64,000 nucleotides of DNA from Taishania sp965247975 (GTDB lineage: Bacteria > Bacteroidota > Bacteroidia > Flavobacteriales_D > Crocinitomicaceae), in contig OZ252050.1 of the NCBI GenBank assembly GCA_965247975.1, positions 1 through 64,000 of the forward strand, in the 5' to 3' direction. The notes below the pieces were generated by a model. It had not been told where the DNA came from and searched no databases. It saw only the letters and a program-made list of their open reading frames with translations. Shown here one piece after another: positions 37,543 through 48,000 of this stretch; the first letter of the stretch is position 1; each line of letters begins with the position of its first letter. Made by a program: the position numbers and the translations under genes.

Positions 37543-39462
37543 CTAATAATTATCTAAATAATAGTTTTTGTGTTGGAAATCATAACGAATCACCATGGGC
37601 AGTTTTTCCATTTCTTTGTAAAACAAACGAAAAATTGGGACATTTGAATAAAACCAAGGTCGAAAAAATACACGCGCAATCGATCGCATTCCTGATTTTG
37701 GTAGATATAAAGGTGAATTCAACATTTCTGCAACGTCTTCTTTCGATAATATTTCATGCGCATTTATGTCATTGAATGACCCTAAATTCAACGCAAGTAC
37801 ATACATTGGATTTAGTTTAAGTAATTCGATAAATAGACTCCCACTAGAAAGATTTGAAATTGTTTCAGCGGATATCAACGATTTTCTCCAAAAAACAAAT
37901 TCAGTCCGCACGCGAGCAACTTCATGCTTTTTTAAATTTGCGGTTTGAGCTGTCCAGCGATACTTCGAAGTGTTCAATTTAAGATAATTTGTCTCGTCCA
38001 CTTTCTCTTCAATTCCATGGAGCATTTGTACCTGGGACATCTCTCTAAAAATGATGGATACCTGTTCCAATTTTGCTGGATCTACTATCATTCCTGCTTG
38101 CATCCATCCACAATAATCTGTTTGTACCGACGCTAAACCAATTCGCAATAATTCGTTCAGATTCGAGCCTAAAGAGCTTATAATCTCCACAGAAACAGGC
38201 ACATGCTGAACAATAGCTTCGACTTCTCCTTTTATTTCATGTGGACAGCTAACTAAAAATGTGCAATGATAAAATCGATCGGTTTTGATTGCAAGAACTG
38301 TTTTTTTTAATTCATCTAATGTGTCACTCAAAACAGGAATCACCAAAGTTACTTGTTGGGATAATTGACGATGAACTTCCGCTCCCTGAGTCAATTGAAT
38401 AGAACTTGTATTCAGCGACAAAAATCGATTTTCTTCCGTCGGAAGCAGGTCTTCTTTTCGATAAAGTCCGATTTCATCTCCTTCAAGCTCAAAAAACACA
38501 TTTTGAATGATTGGTTTCATTTGAGCACCAAATGTTCGAATGGGCAATTTACCTCTTCTTGTGGTGAGAAGAAATTTGTGTTTTAGTTGATCAATCGGTT
38601 TTTCTCCATATAAATCAACTTCAAAATCAAAATTTTCAAATTCTGGAATAAGTCGCTTAATTGCACTGGGAATCAATTCAAAATAGGCGTCGTAAATGGA
38701 ATTTGAATCGCTCCATTTTTTCAATCTCGGATTCGAATCACTAAAATTCATAGAAACTTGAAACAATCCTGTTTGAGAAGCATGCGTTCCTTCTTCTTCA
38801 AAATTTGAGGAATAGGAAACCGATGGAAAAACAAAATATCTATCAGTATCAATCAAATAATTGATGAACAACTTTTTCCAAGAATTGGCTCCCCATTTCT
38901 GAACGTAAGCAGGAAGTAACTGTTCTTTTCCTTGCGGGTTTTCATGCAACCAATCCTTAAACTTCAACCACTGCGTTTTCGTCCATGACTGACCCCAAGA
39001 CGAAGCAACTTGAATAAAATGAACATCTGAATCATCATGGATGGGTTGAAATGGATAAAAATTATTCTCCTCAACAGGATAGGCGAAAAGTGAAACACCA
39101 GCTATTTTTTCTTCTTCCAAATAATAAGACTTTGCTTTTTGAGCATACTGATAAAATCCAGGGGCAACAATTAAATCATCTTCCAAAACGATAATCGAAT
39201 CATACCGTTTGGTCAATTCGCCACAACTGAGAACGTGCTTCAATAAACCCAAACGTTCGGGTTTTTGGTCTATGATTTTTCTTCCAAATTTCCATTCAAA
39301 ATCCGTTGCCACTTGATAGACGGACTTATTTTCAGACGCATCAATTGAAATATGAAGTGTTATGTCTTCCGCTGGAAAATGCGCAAGTGCTATGCTTTTC
39401 AACAATCGTTGAAGTGATTTCTCCCGATTATATGCTATGACGACGATTGCTATTTCACTCAT
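37543..39462 (-). CDS. Two-domain glycosyltransferase (GT-A, GT2-like)
   Basis: A 639-residue cytosolic protein. The N-terminal GT-A domain starts EIAIVVIAYNREKSLQRLL, with the acidic IIVLEDDLIVAPGF, the pattern of GnT-I/GT2-like enzymes. A second, weaker GT2-like fold starts at about residue 370 (VTLVIPVLSDTLDELKKTV ... CGWMQAGMIVDPAKLEQV). Two domains suggest two transfer steps or one degenerate domain. It overlaps the UDP-sugar dehydrogenase gene by 8 bases. Confidence 0.8.
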   Translation of the reverse strand: MSEIAIVVIAYNREKSLQRLLKSIALAHFPAEDITLHISIDASENKSVYQVATDFEWKFGRKIIDQKPERLGLLKHVLSCGELTKRYDSIIVLEDDLIVAPGFYQYAQKAKSYYLEEEKIAGVSLFAYPVEENNFYPFQPIHDDSDVHFIQVASSWGQSWTKTQWLKFKDWLHENPQGKEQLLPAYVQKWGANSWKKLFINYLIDTDRYFVFPSVSYSSNFEEEGTHASQTGLFQVSMNFSDSNPRLKKWSDSNSIYDAYFELIPSAIKRLIPEFENFDFEVDLYGEKPIDQLKHKFLLTTRRGKLPIRTFGAQMKPIIQNVFFELEGDEIGLYRKEDLLPTEENRFLSLNTSSIQLTQGAEVHRQLSQQVTLVIPVLSDTLDELKKTVLAIKTDRFYHCTFLVSCPHEIKGEVEAIVQHVPVSVEIISSLGSNLNELLRIGLASVQTDYCGWMQAGMIVDPAKLEQVSIIFREMSQVQMLHGIEEKVDETNYLKLNTSKYRWTAQTANLKKHEVARVRTEFVFWRKSLISAETISNLSSGSLFIELLKLNPMYVLALNLGSFNDINAHEILSKEDVAEMLNSPLYLPKSGMRSIARVFFRPWFYSNVPIFRLFYKEMEKLPMVIRYDFQHKNYYLDNY

Positions 39463-40567
39463 CTTTCAAAATTTCGTAAGAAAACAAATATTGATAGATT
39501 GCTCGAATTTGATCTATTACTATCGCTCGATCTTGAAGTATCACGGTGTAACCATTTTGAGCTAAATCAACTGCTAGAGCAAGACGTTGAGATTCCTCAA
39601 TGATGTCAGAATTCTCTTTGTATGAAAGTCCTGAAAAACGAATTGGCTCTGCCTTCGAGTGATTTTTTTCAAAGGATTGACGTTGAAAATTTCGGTGGAG
39701 ATGATTCGCTTGATCGGTTGCATTGCTGATTGGTAAATTCAAATGAACTTTTTCGGCCGTTTTGCCAAGTGCCCGATTATCGCGCGGAAGACAAGGGCCT
39801 CCATATCCAAATCCATAGCTTAGGAATTTTGGACCAATGCGCACATCTGCTCCAATTGCGGCTAAAACATTTTCTTGATTTCCACCATATTGGATGGTCA
39901 AATCCCCTATGGAATTTGCAAAGGCAATTTTCGTTGTCAAAAAGCAATTCACAGCAAGTTTTGTGATTTCTGCTTCAACACGAGACATTCGACTAAAACG
40001 CGGATTATTCTTCACCATCGTTCGATAAATGGCTTCTATTTGATTTCCTGCATGTTCATTCGCCTCACCTATAAGCACTTGATCTGGATTTTGTAAGTCT
40101 GAAATAATAGAACCTTGCGCGATGAACTCAGGATTGTAAGTCACGGAATATCCATAAGGACGCATTCTTTCTTGCAAAATATCACAATAACCCGGCATAA
40201 CAGTTGAATTAATAATCACATGCTTTTCTTGACTTGCGGGAGTTAATTGAATGATCTCATCACATACTTTATCTATATAGGAATGATCAAATGTTCCATC
40301 CGCATTTGATGGGGTTGGCAAGCAAATGAAGATGAATCGAATTTCAGGATCGATTACAGATTTTAATTCGGTTGAAAGATGCAATGACCTTGTTGCAGCC
40401 AACAAACGCTCCACATGTGGTTCATTTGAAATGAATGATTTTGTGTGAAGTTTATCGAGGTATTCGGCATTTGTATCAACACCGAAAACAGGAAATCCAG
40501 CGTGTTCAAGGTTCAGTGCAAAACACAAACCTAACCGACCCAAACCAATTACTCCTATTTTTTCCAT
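39455..40567 (-). CDS. UDP-glucose/GDP-mannose dehydrogenase family protein
   Basis: A 370-residue enzyme that oxidises a nucleotide sugar to the uronic acid, using NAD. The N-terminal IGVIGLGRLGLCFALNL Rossmann loop is clear, and the catalytic Cys is in YGFGYGGPCLPRDNRALGK. It is somewhat shorter than typical members (420-450). It shares one base with the upstream glycosyltransferase gene (TAATG) and overlaps the next gene by 8, so it is fully embedded in the operon. Confidence 0.87.
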   Translation of the reverse strand: MEKIGVIGLGRLGLCFALNLEHAGFPVFGVDTNAEYLDKLHTKSFISNEPHVERLLAATRSLHLSTELKSVIDPEIRFIFICLPTPSNADGTFDHSYIDKVCDEIIQLTPASQEKHVIINSTVMPGYCDILQERMRPYGYSVTYNPEFIAQGSIISDLQNPDQVLIGEANEHAGNQIEAIYRTMVKNNPRFSRMSRVEAEITKLAVNCFLTTKIAFANSIGDLTIQYGGNQENVLAAIGADVRIGPKFLSYGFGYGGPCLPRDNRALGKTAEKVHLNLPISNATDQANHLHRNFQRQSFEKNHSKAEPIRFSGLSYKENSDIIEESQRLALAVDLAQNGYTVILQDRAIVIDQIRAIYQYLFSYEILKDE

Positions 40568-41598
40568 TAGCCTCTTATTTCTTCCAGTTCAACGTTATTC
40601 AAACCCCAATCTGAAGAATTCATATCAAAATTAGATTTTTCTTTTACAATTTGTAAACCAGCAGCTTCAACAACCCACCAATCCAATGAAGGTCTTTTAT
40701 GATAAAATTGCAACTGTTCGACAGCATTTCCTGGTACCCATCCGCCATCGTGCGCAATGTGGTAGGTGCACATTTCTCGTGGAAAAATTACCTGTTCAAT
40801 ACCCTGTGCAATAGCTGCATAAAGTGCCATCGTATCAATATGAAGTGAATACATTTCCAATTCCAAATAACCGTCTATTTTTTCCCAATCAGATCTGCTC
40901 ATTAAAGTAAAATCGCCACATGCTTCAGAATCCATAGCGCGGAGTTTGGCCTCGTCCGAAGTGATCGTTTTTGCTTTGAGCCAAGTTAAAAATCGCAATA
41001 AGGGATTAAAAAAAGAAGATTTGAAAAATACACCGTCTTCGTTGTAAATGACCGCATATTCCGAAATTTTCCCAAGTCGTTTAATGATATTTGCATTACA
41101 AAATTTCAATTGATCTTCGACAGAATCATTTTCATTGATTGTTGCCGGAACATCACAACGATTAGCACGATAGAATTTTCCCACTTCTAATTTTCGTTTC
41201 GCTAACTCGTCAAAAAGTGCATCAGAAAACAATAAATCAATGTTTGTGCAAAGAATAAATTCCGCCGTCGATCTCCTAATTCCAACATTCTTGGCAATCA
41301 TTTGATACAGGCCTAAGTTTTCGGAAAAGCGGAATTGCTTGTGAATTTCTGGGGGTACAATGACGTATCTTACTGACAAATAATCAGACTCTTTCGTTGG
41401 TGGTAAGACTTTATTTAATAATTCGCTTTGGTTGGGTGAATTCCAATCCACCATAATTAACTCACAAGAGAGCTTAAATTTATTGCATTGATGAATAAGT
41501 CCATGGAAGAAAATCTTCATTCGTTTGGACAAATCTCCTCCGTGATTATCGTTTCTAGAAGTCACTACGAACGAGATGTATGGTTTGGATTCAGCCAT
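40567..41598 (-). CDS. Glycosyltransferase family 2-like protein
   Basis: A 343-residue protein with a GT-A start (ISFVVTSRNDNHGGDLSKRM), CELIMVDWNSP, and FILCTNIDLLFSDALFDEL as the probable DxD-type nucleotide-sugar and metal site. It lacks membrane spans. The acceptor is unknown. It shares one base with both neighbouring genes. Confidence 0.75.
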   Translation of the reverse strand: MAESKPYISFVVTSRNDNHGGDLSKRMKIFFHGLIHQCNKFKLSCELIMVDWNSPNQSELLNKVLPPTKESDYLSVRYVIVPPEIHKQFRFSENLGLYQMIAKNVGIRRSTAEFILCTNIDLLFSDALFDELAKRKLEVGKFYRANRCDVPATINENDSVEDQLKFCNANIIKRLGKISEYAVIYNEDGVFFKSSFFNPLLRFLTWLKAKTITSDEAKLRAMDSEACGDFTLMSRSDWEKIDGYLELEMYSLHIDTMALYAAIAQGIEQVIFPREMCTYHIAHDGGWVPGNAVEQLQFYHKRPSLDWWVVEAAGLQIVKEKSNFDMNSSDWGLNNVELEEIRG

Positions 41599-42575
41599 TA
41601 ATAATTTGCGACCTTCAATTTAGCGACCTCTGATTCTATCCAATTATATGTTTTCTCTAATCCTTCTGACAAACTCACTTTTGGACTCCAGCCAATTGTG
41701 GATTTTACTAATGTATTTTCAGAATTTCTACCCATTACACCAATTGGACCATCAATGTGTTTTAGAGAAATAGATTTTCTGGCGTTCATCGCAATTATCT
41801 CTGCAAGTCTATTAATGGTTACCATTTCCTCCGATCCGATGTTTAGCACTTCAGTACAATTTGATTCCATTAAAGCCAAAACTCCATCGATGCAATCATC
41901 TATATATAAAAACGAACGCGTTTGTTTTCCATCACCCCAAATTTCGATTTCATCCTCTTGATTGGCCATCGCAACTTTGCGACAAAGTGCGGCGGGTGCT
42001 TTTTCTTTGCCAGAATTCCATGTTCCTTCCGGACCAAAAACATTGTGAAAGCGCGCAATTCGAACATTCAAATCATAATTTCTCCAAGCTGCATTGTACA
42101 ACCGTTCAGCAAAAATCTTTTCCCAACCATATTCACTATCAGGATCAGCAGGATAGGCAGAGTGTTCTTCGCAATTGGGATTGTTTGGATCAGTTTGATT
42201 GAATTTCGGATAGATACAAGCAGAGGATGAAAAAAAGAGACGTTTGACCTTAGAATGAATGGCATAATGTGCCACATTGAGATTAATCAAAGCCGAATTA
42301 TGCATGACGTTAAAATCATTTTCTCCTGAAAATAAATAACCCGCTCCCCCCATGTCTGCGGCGAGTTGGTAAATTTCATCGATATCAGAAGTGATATAAC
42401 GTTCACAGATGTTGGGGTCGCGCAAATCTCCCTGAACAAATTGATCGGCTTGAGAAATAGAAAATTCTGGCAATTTCAGATCAATTCCGATCACATAATG
42501 CCCCATTTGTTTTAGTCGGTTAACCAAATGACTTCCGATAAAACCTCCAGCTCCAAGTACAAGGATGCGTTTCAT
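41598..42575 (-). CDS. NAD-dependent epimerase, GDP-mannose 3,5-epimerase-like
   Basis: A 325-residue extended SDR enzyme. GAGGFIGSHLVNRL binds NAD. QLAADMGGAGYL, SSSACIYPKF, DSEYGWEKIFAE and RFHNVFGPEGTWNSGKEKAP closely follow the signatures of GDP-mannose 3,5-epimerase, including the Cys in SSACIYP and the Lys before APA used for base chemistry. This would give a GDP-L-galactose/L-gulose-type sugar. The exact product is not certain from sequence. Confidence 0.82.
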   Translation of the reverse strand: MKRILVLGAGGFIGSHLVNRLKQMGHYVIGIDLKLPEFSISQADQFVQGDLRDPNICERYITSDIDEIYQLAADMGGAGYLFSGENDFNVMHNSALINLNVAHYAIHSKVKRLFFSSSACIYPKFNQTDPNNPNCEEHSAYPADPDSEYGWEKIFAERLYNAAWRNYDLNVRIARFHNVFGPEGTWNSGKEKAPAALCRKVAMANQEDEIEIWGDGKQTRSFLYIDDCIDGVLALMESNCTEVLNIGSEEMVTINRLAEIIAMNARKSISLKHIDGPIGVMGRNSENTLVKSTIGWSPKVSLSEGLEKTYNWIESEVAKLKVANY

Positions 42576-42618
42576 TTAGCAAATAATTTCTGTAAAATTA
42601 AAAAACTCGCTTTATCTA

Positions 42619-44484
42619 TTAGTCTTTCTCAAAAGTATTCTTCCACTTCTCCTTGTTTTGATAATCAAGTTGATTTGATTTTATAAAGAGGTAATTTTCA
42701 ATAACCAGTAAGTCCATATCGGTGCTCATAAAACATCTATATGCGTCATCTGGCGTGCAAACGATGGGCTCACCACGTACATTGAAACTTGTGTTAATAA
42801 CCATTCCAATGCCCGACTTCTGTTTGAATGCGTTTATCAATTCCCAATAGCGTGGGTTGGTTTTTTTACTAACCGACTGAATTCGAGCAGAAAAATCAAC
42901 GTGGGTAATGGCTTGCAATTTACTTCGAACGACTTTCAACTTTTCATTCATTGGCAAATTGGCATAATTTGCTGGCACTTTTTCCCTGTATTTTTCGGCA
43001 ATTGGTGCGACAAGAAGCATGTAGGGTGAATTTGTATCAATATCGAAAAATTCAGCTGCATCTTCTTCTAAAACAGAAGGAGCAAAGGGTCGAAATCCTT
43101 CTCGGTATTTAATTTTTAAGTTCAGCTTAGACTGCATTTCTAGGTTGGTTGGATCTGCAATGATGCTTCTATTTCCTAATGCCCTCGGACCAAACTCCAT
43201 TCTGCCCTGAAACCACCCGATCACATTACCATTAGCAAGGTGTGAAGCAACGGTTTTTGCGAGTTCACTAAAATTGTCAAAACGCTCGTAATTCGCTTTT
43301 CGCTTGCGGCACATCAACTCAATCTCTTTGTCCGAGTAATTAGGTCCAAGGTAAGATCCATTCATCACATCGTAATCCGCATCCATTGTTCTTGGTTCAT
43401 TGAAATACATGGCACTAATGGCTTGAGCTGCACCAGAGGCTCCACCGCAATCGCCCGATGCAGGTTGAATATAGATTTCATCAAAAATGTTGGCTGCTTG
43501 TAATTTTCCATTCGCTACGCAATTCAAGGCCACTCCTCCCGCCATGCAGAGCTTTTTTAGACCTGTCAACTTTTTTGCTTCAATGGCCATTTTTAACACA
43601 ATTTCTTCGGTCACAAGCTGAATCGCGAGGGCAAAATTGCAATGTGTTTGCGTTAAATTCGTTTCATCTTCAATGCGTGCAAAGCCAAAAAGTTCCTTCC
43701 ACTGTGCGTCTTTCACCATGCGCAAACCTGTGGCATAATTAAAATAGATTTGATTTAACCAAATGGATCCGTCCTCCTTTATGTCGACTAATTTCGTTTT
43801 GATCAATGTGCCAAACTTTTCAGTTTCTGGATCGTTTGGATTTCCGTAGGGAGCGAGTCCCATCAATTTATATTCTCCAGAATTTACTTTAAAACCAAGA
43901 TAATACGTGCATGCACTGTAGAGTAAACCTACTGAGTGCGGAAAGTTCATTTCTTTGACCAACTCAATTGAATTTCCCTTGCCTACGCCAATGGAAGCTG
44001 TGCACCACTCTCCAACTCCATCAATGGTAAGAATTGCGGCTTCTTCAAAATTCGAGGAAAAATAGGCACTTGCAGCGTGCGACAAATGGTGCTCTGAGAA
44101 CAAAATATTAAGTTTGCCTTTCTGATATTTCTCCACTTCCATCAACCCATCCTTGATTTTTTTTCGAAGAAATAATTTTTCATTCATCCAAACAGGCATT
44201 GCTTTCAAAAAAGAAATTAGTCCTTTTGGTGCAAACGAATAATAGGTTTGGAGCAAGCGCTCAAATTTCAATAGCGGTTTGTCATAAAAAACGACCGCAT
44301 CGAGTTCATCAATGGATAAGCCTGCTTCTTCAAGGCAAAAACGAATAGCATTTGTTGGGAAAACTTCTGTGTGTTTGATGCGGGTGAATCGTTCTTCTTG
44401 CGCTGCCGCAATCAATTTACCATCCACTAAAATCGCAGCGGCTGAATCATGATAAAATGCAGATATTCCAAGTATTGCAGCCAT
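42619..44484 (-). CDS. Carbamoyltransferase (NodU/TobZ/SxtI family)
   Basis: A 621-residue enzyme. The N-terminal Kae1-like domain begins ILGISAFYHDSAAAIL with QEERFTRIKH, and HHLSHAASAYF carries metal-binding His residues. The C-terminal domain has GRMEFGPRALGNRSI and NTSFNVRGEPIVCTPDDA. These enzymes transfer a carbamoyl group from carbamoyl phosphate via carbamoyl-AMP to a hydroxyl on a sugar or natural product. The two small genes just upstream match SxtJ and SxtK, as in saxitoxin-type clusters. Confidence 0.93.
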   Translation of the reverse strand: MAAILGISAFYHDSAAAILVDGKLIAAAQEERFTRIKHTEVFPTNAIRFCLEEAGLSIDELDAVVFYDKPLLKFERLLQTYYSFAPKGLISFLKAMPVWMNEKLFLRKKIKDGLMEVEKYQKGKLNILFSEHHLSHAASAYFSSNFEEAAILTIDGVGEWCTASIGVGKGNSIELVKEMNFPHSVGLLYSACTYYLGFKVNSGEYKLMGLAPYGNPNDPETEKFGTLIKTKLVDIKEDGSIWLNQIYFNYATGLRMVKDAQWKELFGFARIEDETNLTQTHCNFALAIQLVTEEIVLKMAIEAKKLTGLKKLCMAGGVALNCVANGKLQAANIFDEIYIQPASGDCGGASGAAQAISAMYFNEPRTMDADYDVMNGSYLGPNYSDKEIELMCRKRKANYERFDNFSELAKTVASHLANGNVIGWFQGRMEFGPRALGNRSIIADPTNLEMQSKLNLKIKYREGFRPFAPSVLEEDAAEFFDIDTNSPYMLLVAPIAEKYREKVPANYANLPMNEKLKVVRSKLQAITHVDFSARIQSVSKKTNPRYWELINAFKQKSGIGMVINTSFNVRGEPIVCTPDDAYRCFMSTDMDLLVIENYLFIKSNQLDYQNKEKWKNTFEKD

Positions 44485-44485
44485 T

Positions 44486-44860
44486 CTACCAAGGTTTTTC
44501 GAACGATTCTTTACTATATGTTGTGCCTTTGGTTTTGAACAAACTCACTGCTGTGTTTTTCAAGTCCATCGGGTCATTTTTACCGAACAATCGGGACAAA
44601 AAAGCAGTTGGAGTCAAAACCACATAGAAAATGAATGTCATGATGATGTTGGGAACGATTTTTCCCAAAATCCAGCCAATTTTCGTCCAGATCCAGTCAA
44701 TTTTTTCTGCTAAAAATGTTGACATTACACCCAAAAGACCCACGCTTAGTGCAACGTAAAGCATCCAATCGACCTTAGTCAATAAAAAAAGAATCCCAAA
44801 ACCTAGCGTGATTATGAGAACTGTTTTAACAGGGTTCGTTGTCTTTAATGAATCAGACAT
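44486..44860 (-). CDS. SxtJ family membrane protein
   Basis: A 124-residue protein with three hydrophobic segments (about 15-31, 33-50 and 65-90), matching the SxtJ family found next to O-carbamoyltransferases. The role is unknown; a membrane partner for the carbamoyltransferase is plausible. It lies one base upstream of the carbamoyltransferase gene, and its ATG shares a base with the DUF5989 stop. Confidence 0.85.
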   Translation of the reverse strand: MSDSLKTTNPVKTVLIITLGFGILFLLTKVDWMLYVALSVGLLGVMSTFLAEKIDWIWTKIGWILGKIVPNIIMTFIFYVVLTPTAFLSRLFGKNDPMDLKNTAVSLFKTKGTTYSKESFEKPW

Positions 44861-45009
44861 TAAAAGAGTGAATAAATAAATGGCGCAACGCTACTACTAC
44901 CGCCAAACACAACCAAGATTCCTAAAAGTAAAAGCACAATAATCACAGGTCCGAGCCAATACTTTTTTCGTTCCTTCATGAAACCCCAAATGTCTTTTAA
45001 GAAATCCAT
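44860..45009 (-). CDS. DUF5989/SxtK-like small membrane protein (49 residues)
   Basis: A short gene read directly from the minus strand: it starts MDFLKDIWGFMKERKKYWLG, one transmembrane helix follows, and it ends FIYSLF before TAA. It corresponds to the DUF5989 family, the SxtK counterpart that co-occurs with SxtJ and carbamoyltransferases. The TAATG overlap with SxtJ indicates coupled translation. The function is unknown. Confidence 0.85.
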   Translation of the reverse strand: MDFLKDIWGFMKERKKYWLGPVIIVLLLLGILVVFGGSSSVAPFIYSLF

Positions 45010-45062
45010 GTCCTGCTTCTAATTCTGTTTAATGTATGCAAGTTGGTAAAAATAGTTCATAT

Positions 45063-48000
45063 TTAGAGTTTTTCCCCTATTAACTTTCGAAGGAAATCTG
45101 CAAACTTTCGATGGCCTTTATTATTGAAATGATTTCCATCTGCTGCTCCATCGTAATCATTGATGCTGAGCTTTGAAGGCACGTAATAAGGATTTTTACC
45201 AAAAACAAAATCATATTTTTTTCTAAGGTTCGTATTTGATGAAATATCTGATGGAGAAGGAATCAGCACATATTGAACTGGAATGTCTTGGTTTGCAGCA
45301 ATCTTCGACAAAGCATTCAAGTTTTGCTTGGAATATGGCATGTGATCCAATTTAGGTGGCATTTGATCTTTGATTTCTTCGAAACGTTTTTTCGTTTTAT
45401 ATTTCATATATGGACGCGACAAAATAACGCTATATCGGATCATTTTTTCAAAGAAACTGGCATCATCGCTCCACAGCGAAAAGTACTCAAAATAATGTGC
45501 TTTCGCTTCATTGAAGTTCTTGAAATAAGTACCTTGTTTGGTCAAATAAATAGGTCCTTCCGAGTTGAGCCAAGGTCCATTTTTTATCGGATAAGAAAGC
45601 GGGACAAAAGGTTTTGGAGTTCGGTCATATTCCATGATGTCATTTCCGCCATATACCGCAACAACGATCAAATCGGGCTTTAGAATGGGTGCATATTTCT
45701 CAACAATTAAACGATATTGCACAGGATCAGCGCCAGCAATTCCGAAATTGAGCACTTCATACTCATCAGACTGATTTAACAATTGAGCAAATGATAGGTC
45801 ATAGGAATCGGCACAGCAACCTTGCGTGTAAGAATCACCGATGAGCATCACAATCTTTTTTCCTGAAGAACGAATCACATCCATGGAAGCTGGTGTGTAT
45901 TCCACCGAACTAAAAAATCCCTCGGAATTAATTTCTCCTTTTAAAATCAGCGCCCCACCATTTGAGGCATGTGTAATACCGACTTCATCGCCGTAAAGCA
46001 AGGAATCATATACGACAGGACCTCTATGATAATAGAAATCCTCAATCACTCCCGGTTTGAAACCAACGATGCGCAAGCCAATTTCAGCCACTAAAAATAG
46101 GACAGCAAAGACTGCAATTCGTTTTTTCCAAATGGACAATTTACTTTCTTTCTGCGGAGGTACTTCAGCGGCAAGCAGACATTTCTCCAGTGAAGCGATA
46201 TAATCCGTTTGTTTGTATTCATTCAGAATCTTTGCCCTAGCTTGATCACCCAATTGAATTCGAAGTGCTTCGTTCGTATAAAGTTCAAGCATGTATTTCC
46301 CCATCGCCTCAACATCACCTTCTTCCACCAAATAACCTGTTTTTCCAGTTTCAATTACCTCTGAAATTCCGCCATGCTTCGTTGCCACTATTGCCAATCC
46401 ACACGCGGCAGCTTCCAAGATAGACAGCGGAGTTCCTTCTGAATCATTTTGATCCGTTCGAATAGAATGTTGGACAAAAATGGCGTGTTTCTGCAATTCA
46501 GCTGCAACTTCAGACGGGTTGAGAACTCCTTTAAAATAAATGTTTTCTTGAAGATTTAATTCGTTCGCGAGCGAAATTGCATCGTTCAATAATTCTCCGT
46601 CGCCAATGAAGGTAAGTTTTACGCTAGGATGTATTTCAACCACTTTTGCGAAAGCTCGAATCGTCGATAAGGGTGATTTTTTAGCAACGAATCGTCCGCA
46701 AGCAATGAAATTTCTTCTGGTTTGATCTTCATTCGGTGGACAAAACAAATTGGTATCCACCCCATAAGTAATCTGCTGAATTTTTTCTTTTGGACAACCC
46801 AATTTCACCAACTGCGCAAACATATCCTTCGAAACCACAACGATTTTCGAAGCCTTTTGAAACAATTCCTTGTAGCGCTCGCCATACGATTCAAGGATAT
46901 CATCACGGTATGCATCGAAGCCATGAAAATGAACAATTAAAGGAAGCTTCGCTTTTTCACATACCTTCATTACCTCAACGCCCGCTGGACCGTACTCAGC
47001 CAAAACTGCCTTGACATTATTTGCCTTCCATGAATGAATTAAAGCCGTTTCTGGATCAAGATTTCGTTCCAATTCTTCCCAGTTTTCTCCTCGATCAATC
47101 GAAAATGTGCTTGGAAAATAACCGTTGGAATAGATGACAACATTCGGGAGCAATTGAAAATGAGCATGGATGAATGTCTCTGAATATTTATTGGGATTCG
47201 TAGACAAAATCGCTATGGTGAAAGGTATGGCTTCTTCTGGAATTGCTGATTGATTGACCTGTTTTTTTGCCGTAATTCTGCGCAGAAATTTACCAACGAA
47301 GGGATGAAAAATCAAGAGGTGAAGTACCAAAATCCACCAATAATCACTTGCTCCAAAGGCGATAGAAAAAAGTAGAATGTACGGAAACCAATGAATGTAA
47401 AAGCGGTCTAAAAATGTATTGGTGAAATGTTTTGCCCTTGTTTCGTCCGTTTCTTGTTTGAAATTCGCCCAAGCAACAATTGAAAATAGTATGACCACAA
47501 TGATGAGATAGTCAATTTTCAGCTGAACGATTATCAAGAAAAAAATCAAGGTAAGCACTTCAAAAGGAATAAAAATGCGTGTCATCAGTCGATATACTTT
47601 CTCTTTTCCAATGTCGGTAGCAAACGTTTTCGTTCCGCTTGCTTGGTCGTTCTCGAAATCCGCGCAGTGATGCGACAGAATATTTCTGATACCTGAGAAC
47701 AATTGCCAAACGATGAGCGCAATGGCAAAAATCCAGAAGTGCTCGTAATACTTATTTCCAACTAGATAAAATGTCCATGAAGCCAAAAAACCTGGCACAA
47801 CGTGGGCGTACAATGCGTCTGTGAGAACACCCAAAAACCCTCTTTCCTTTAATCGAAAAGGCGGAAAAGCATATAAGATAAAAAGCACCAGCTCAATTAT
47901 AATGCAGAGCCAAGAGATCCAATCCATGGGCAAATACATCCAAGGCAAAAGTGCCATTGCCAAAAAAGTAATCAGGAGAAGAACTACCGTAATTGAGGAT

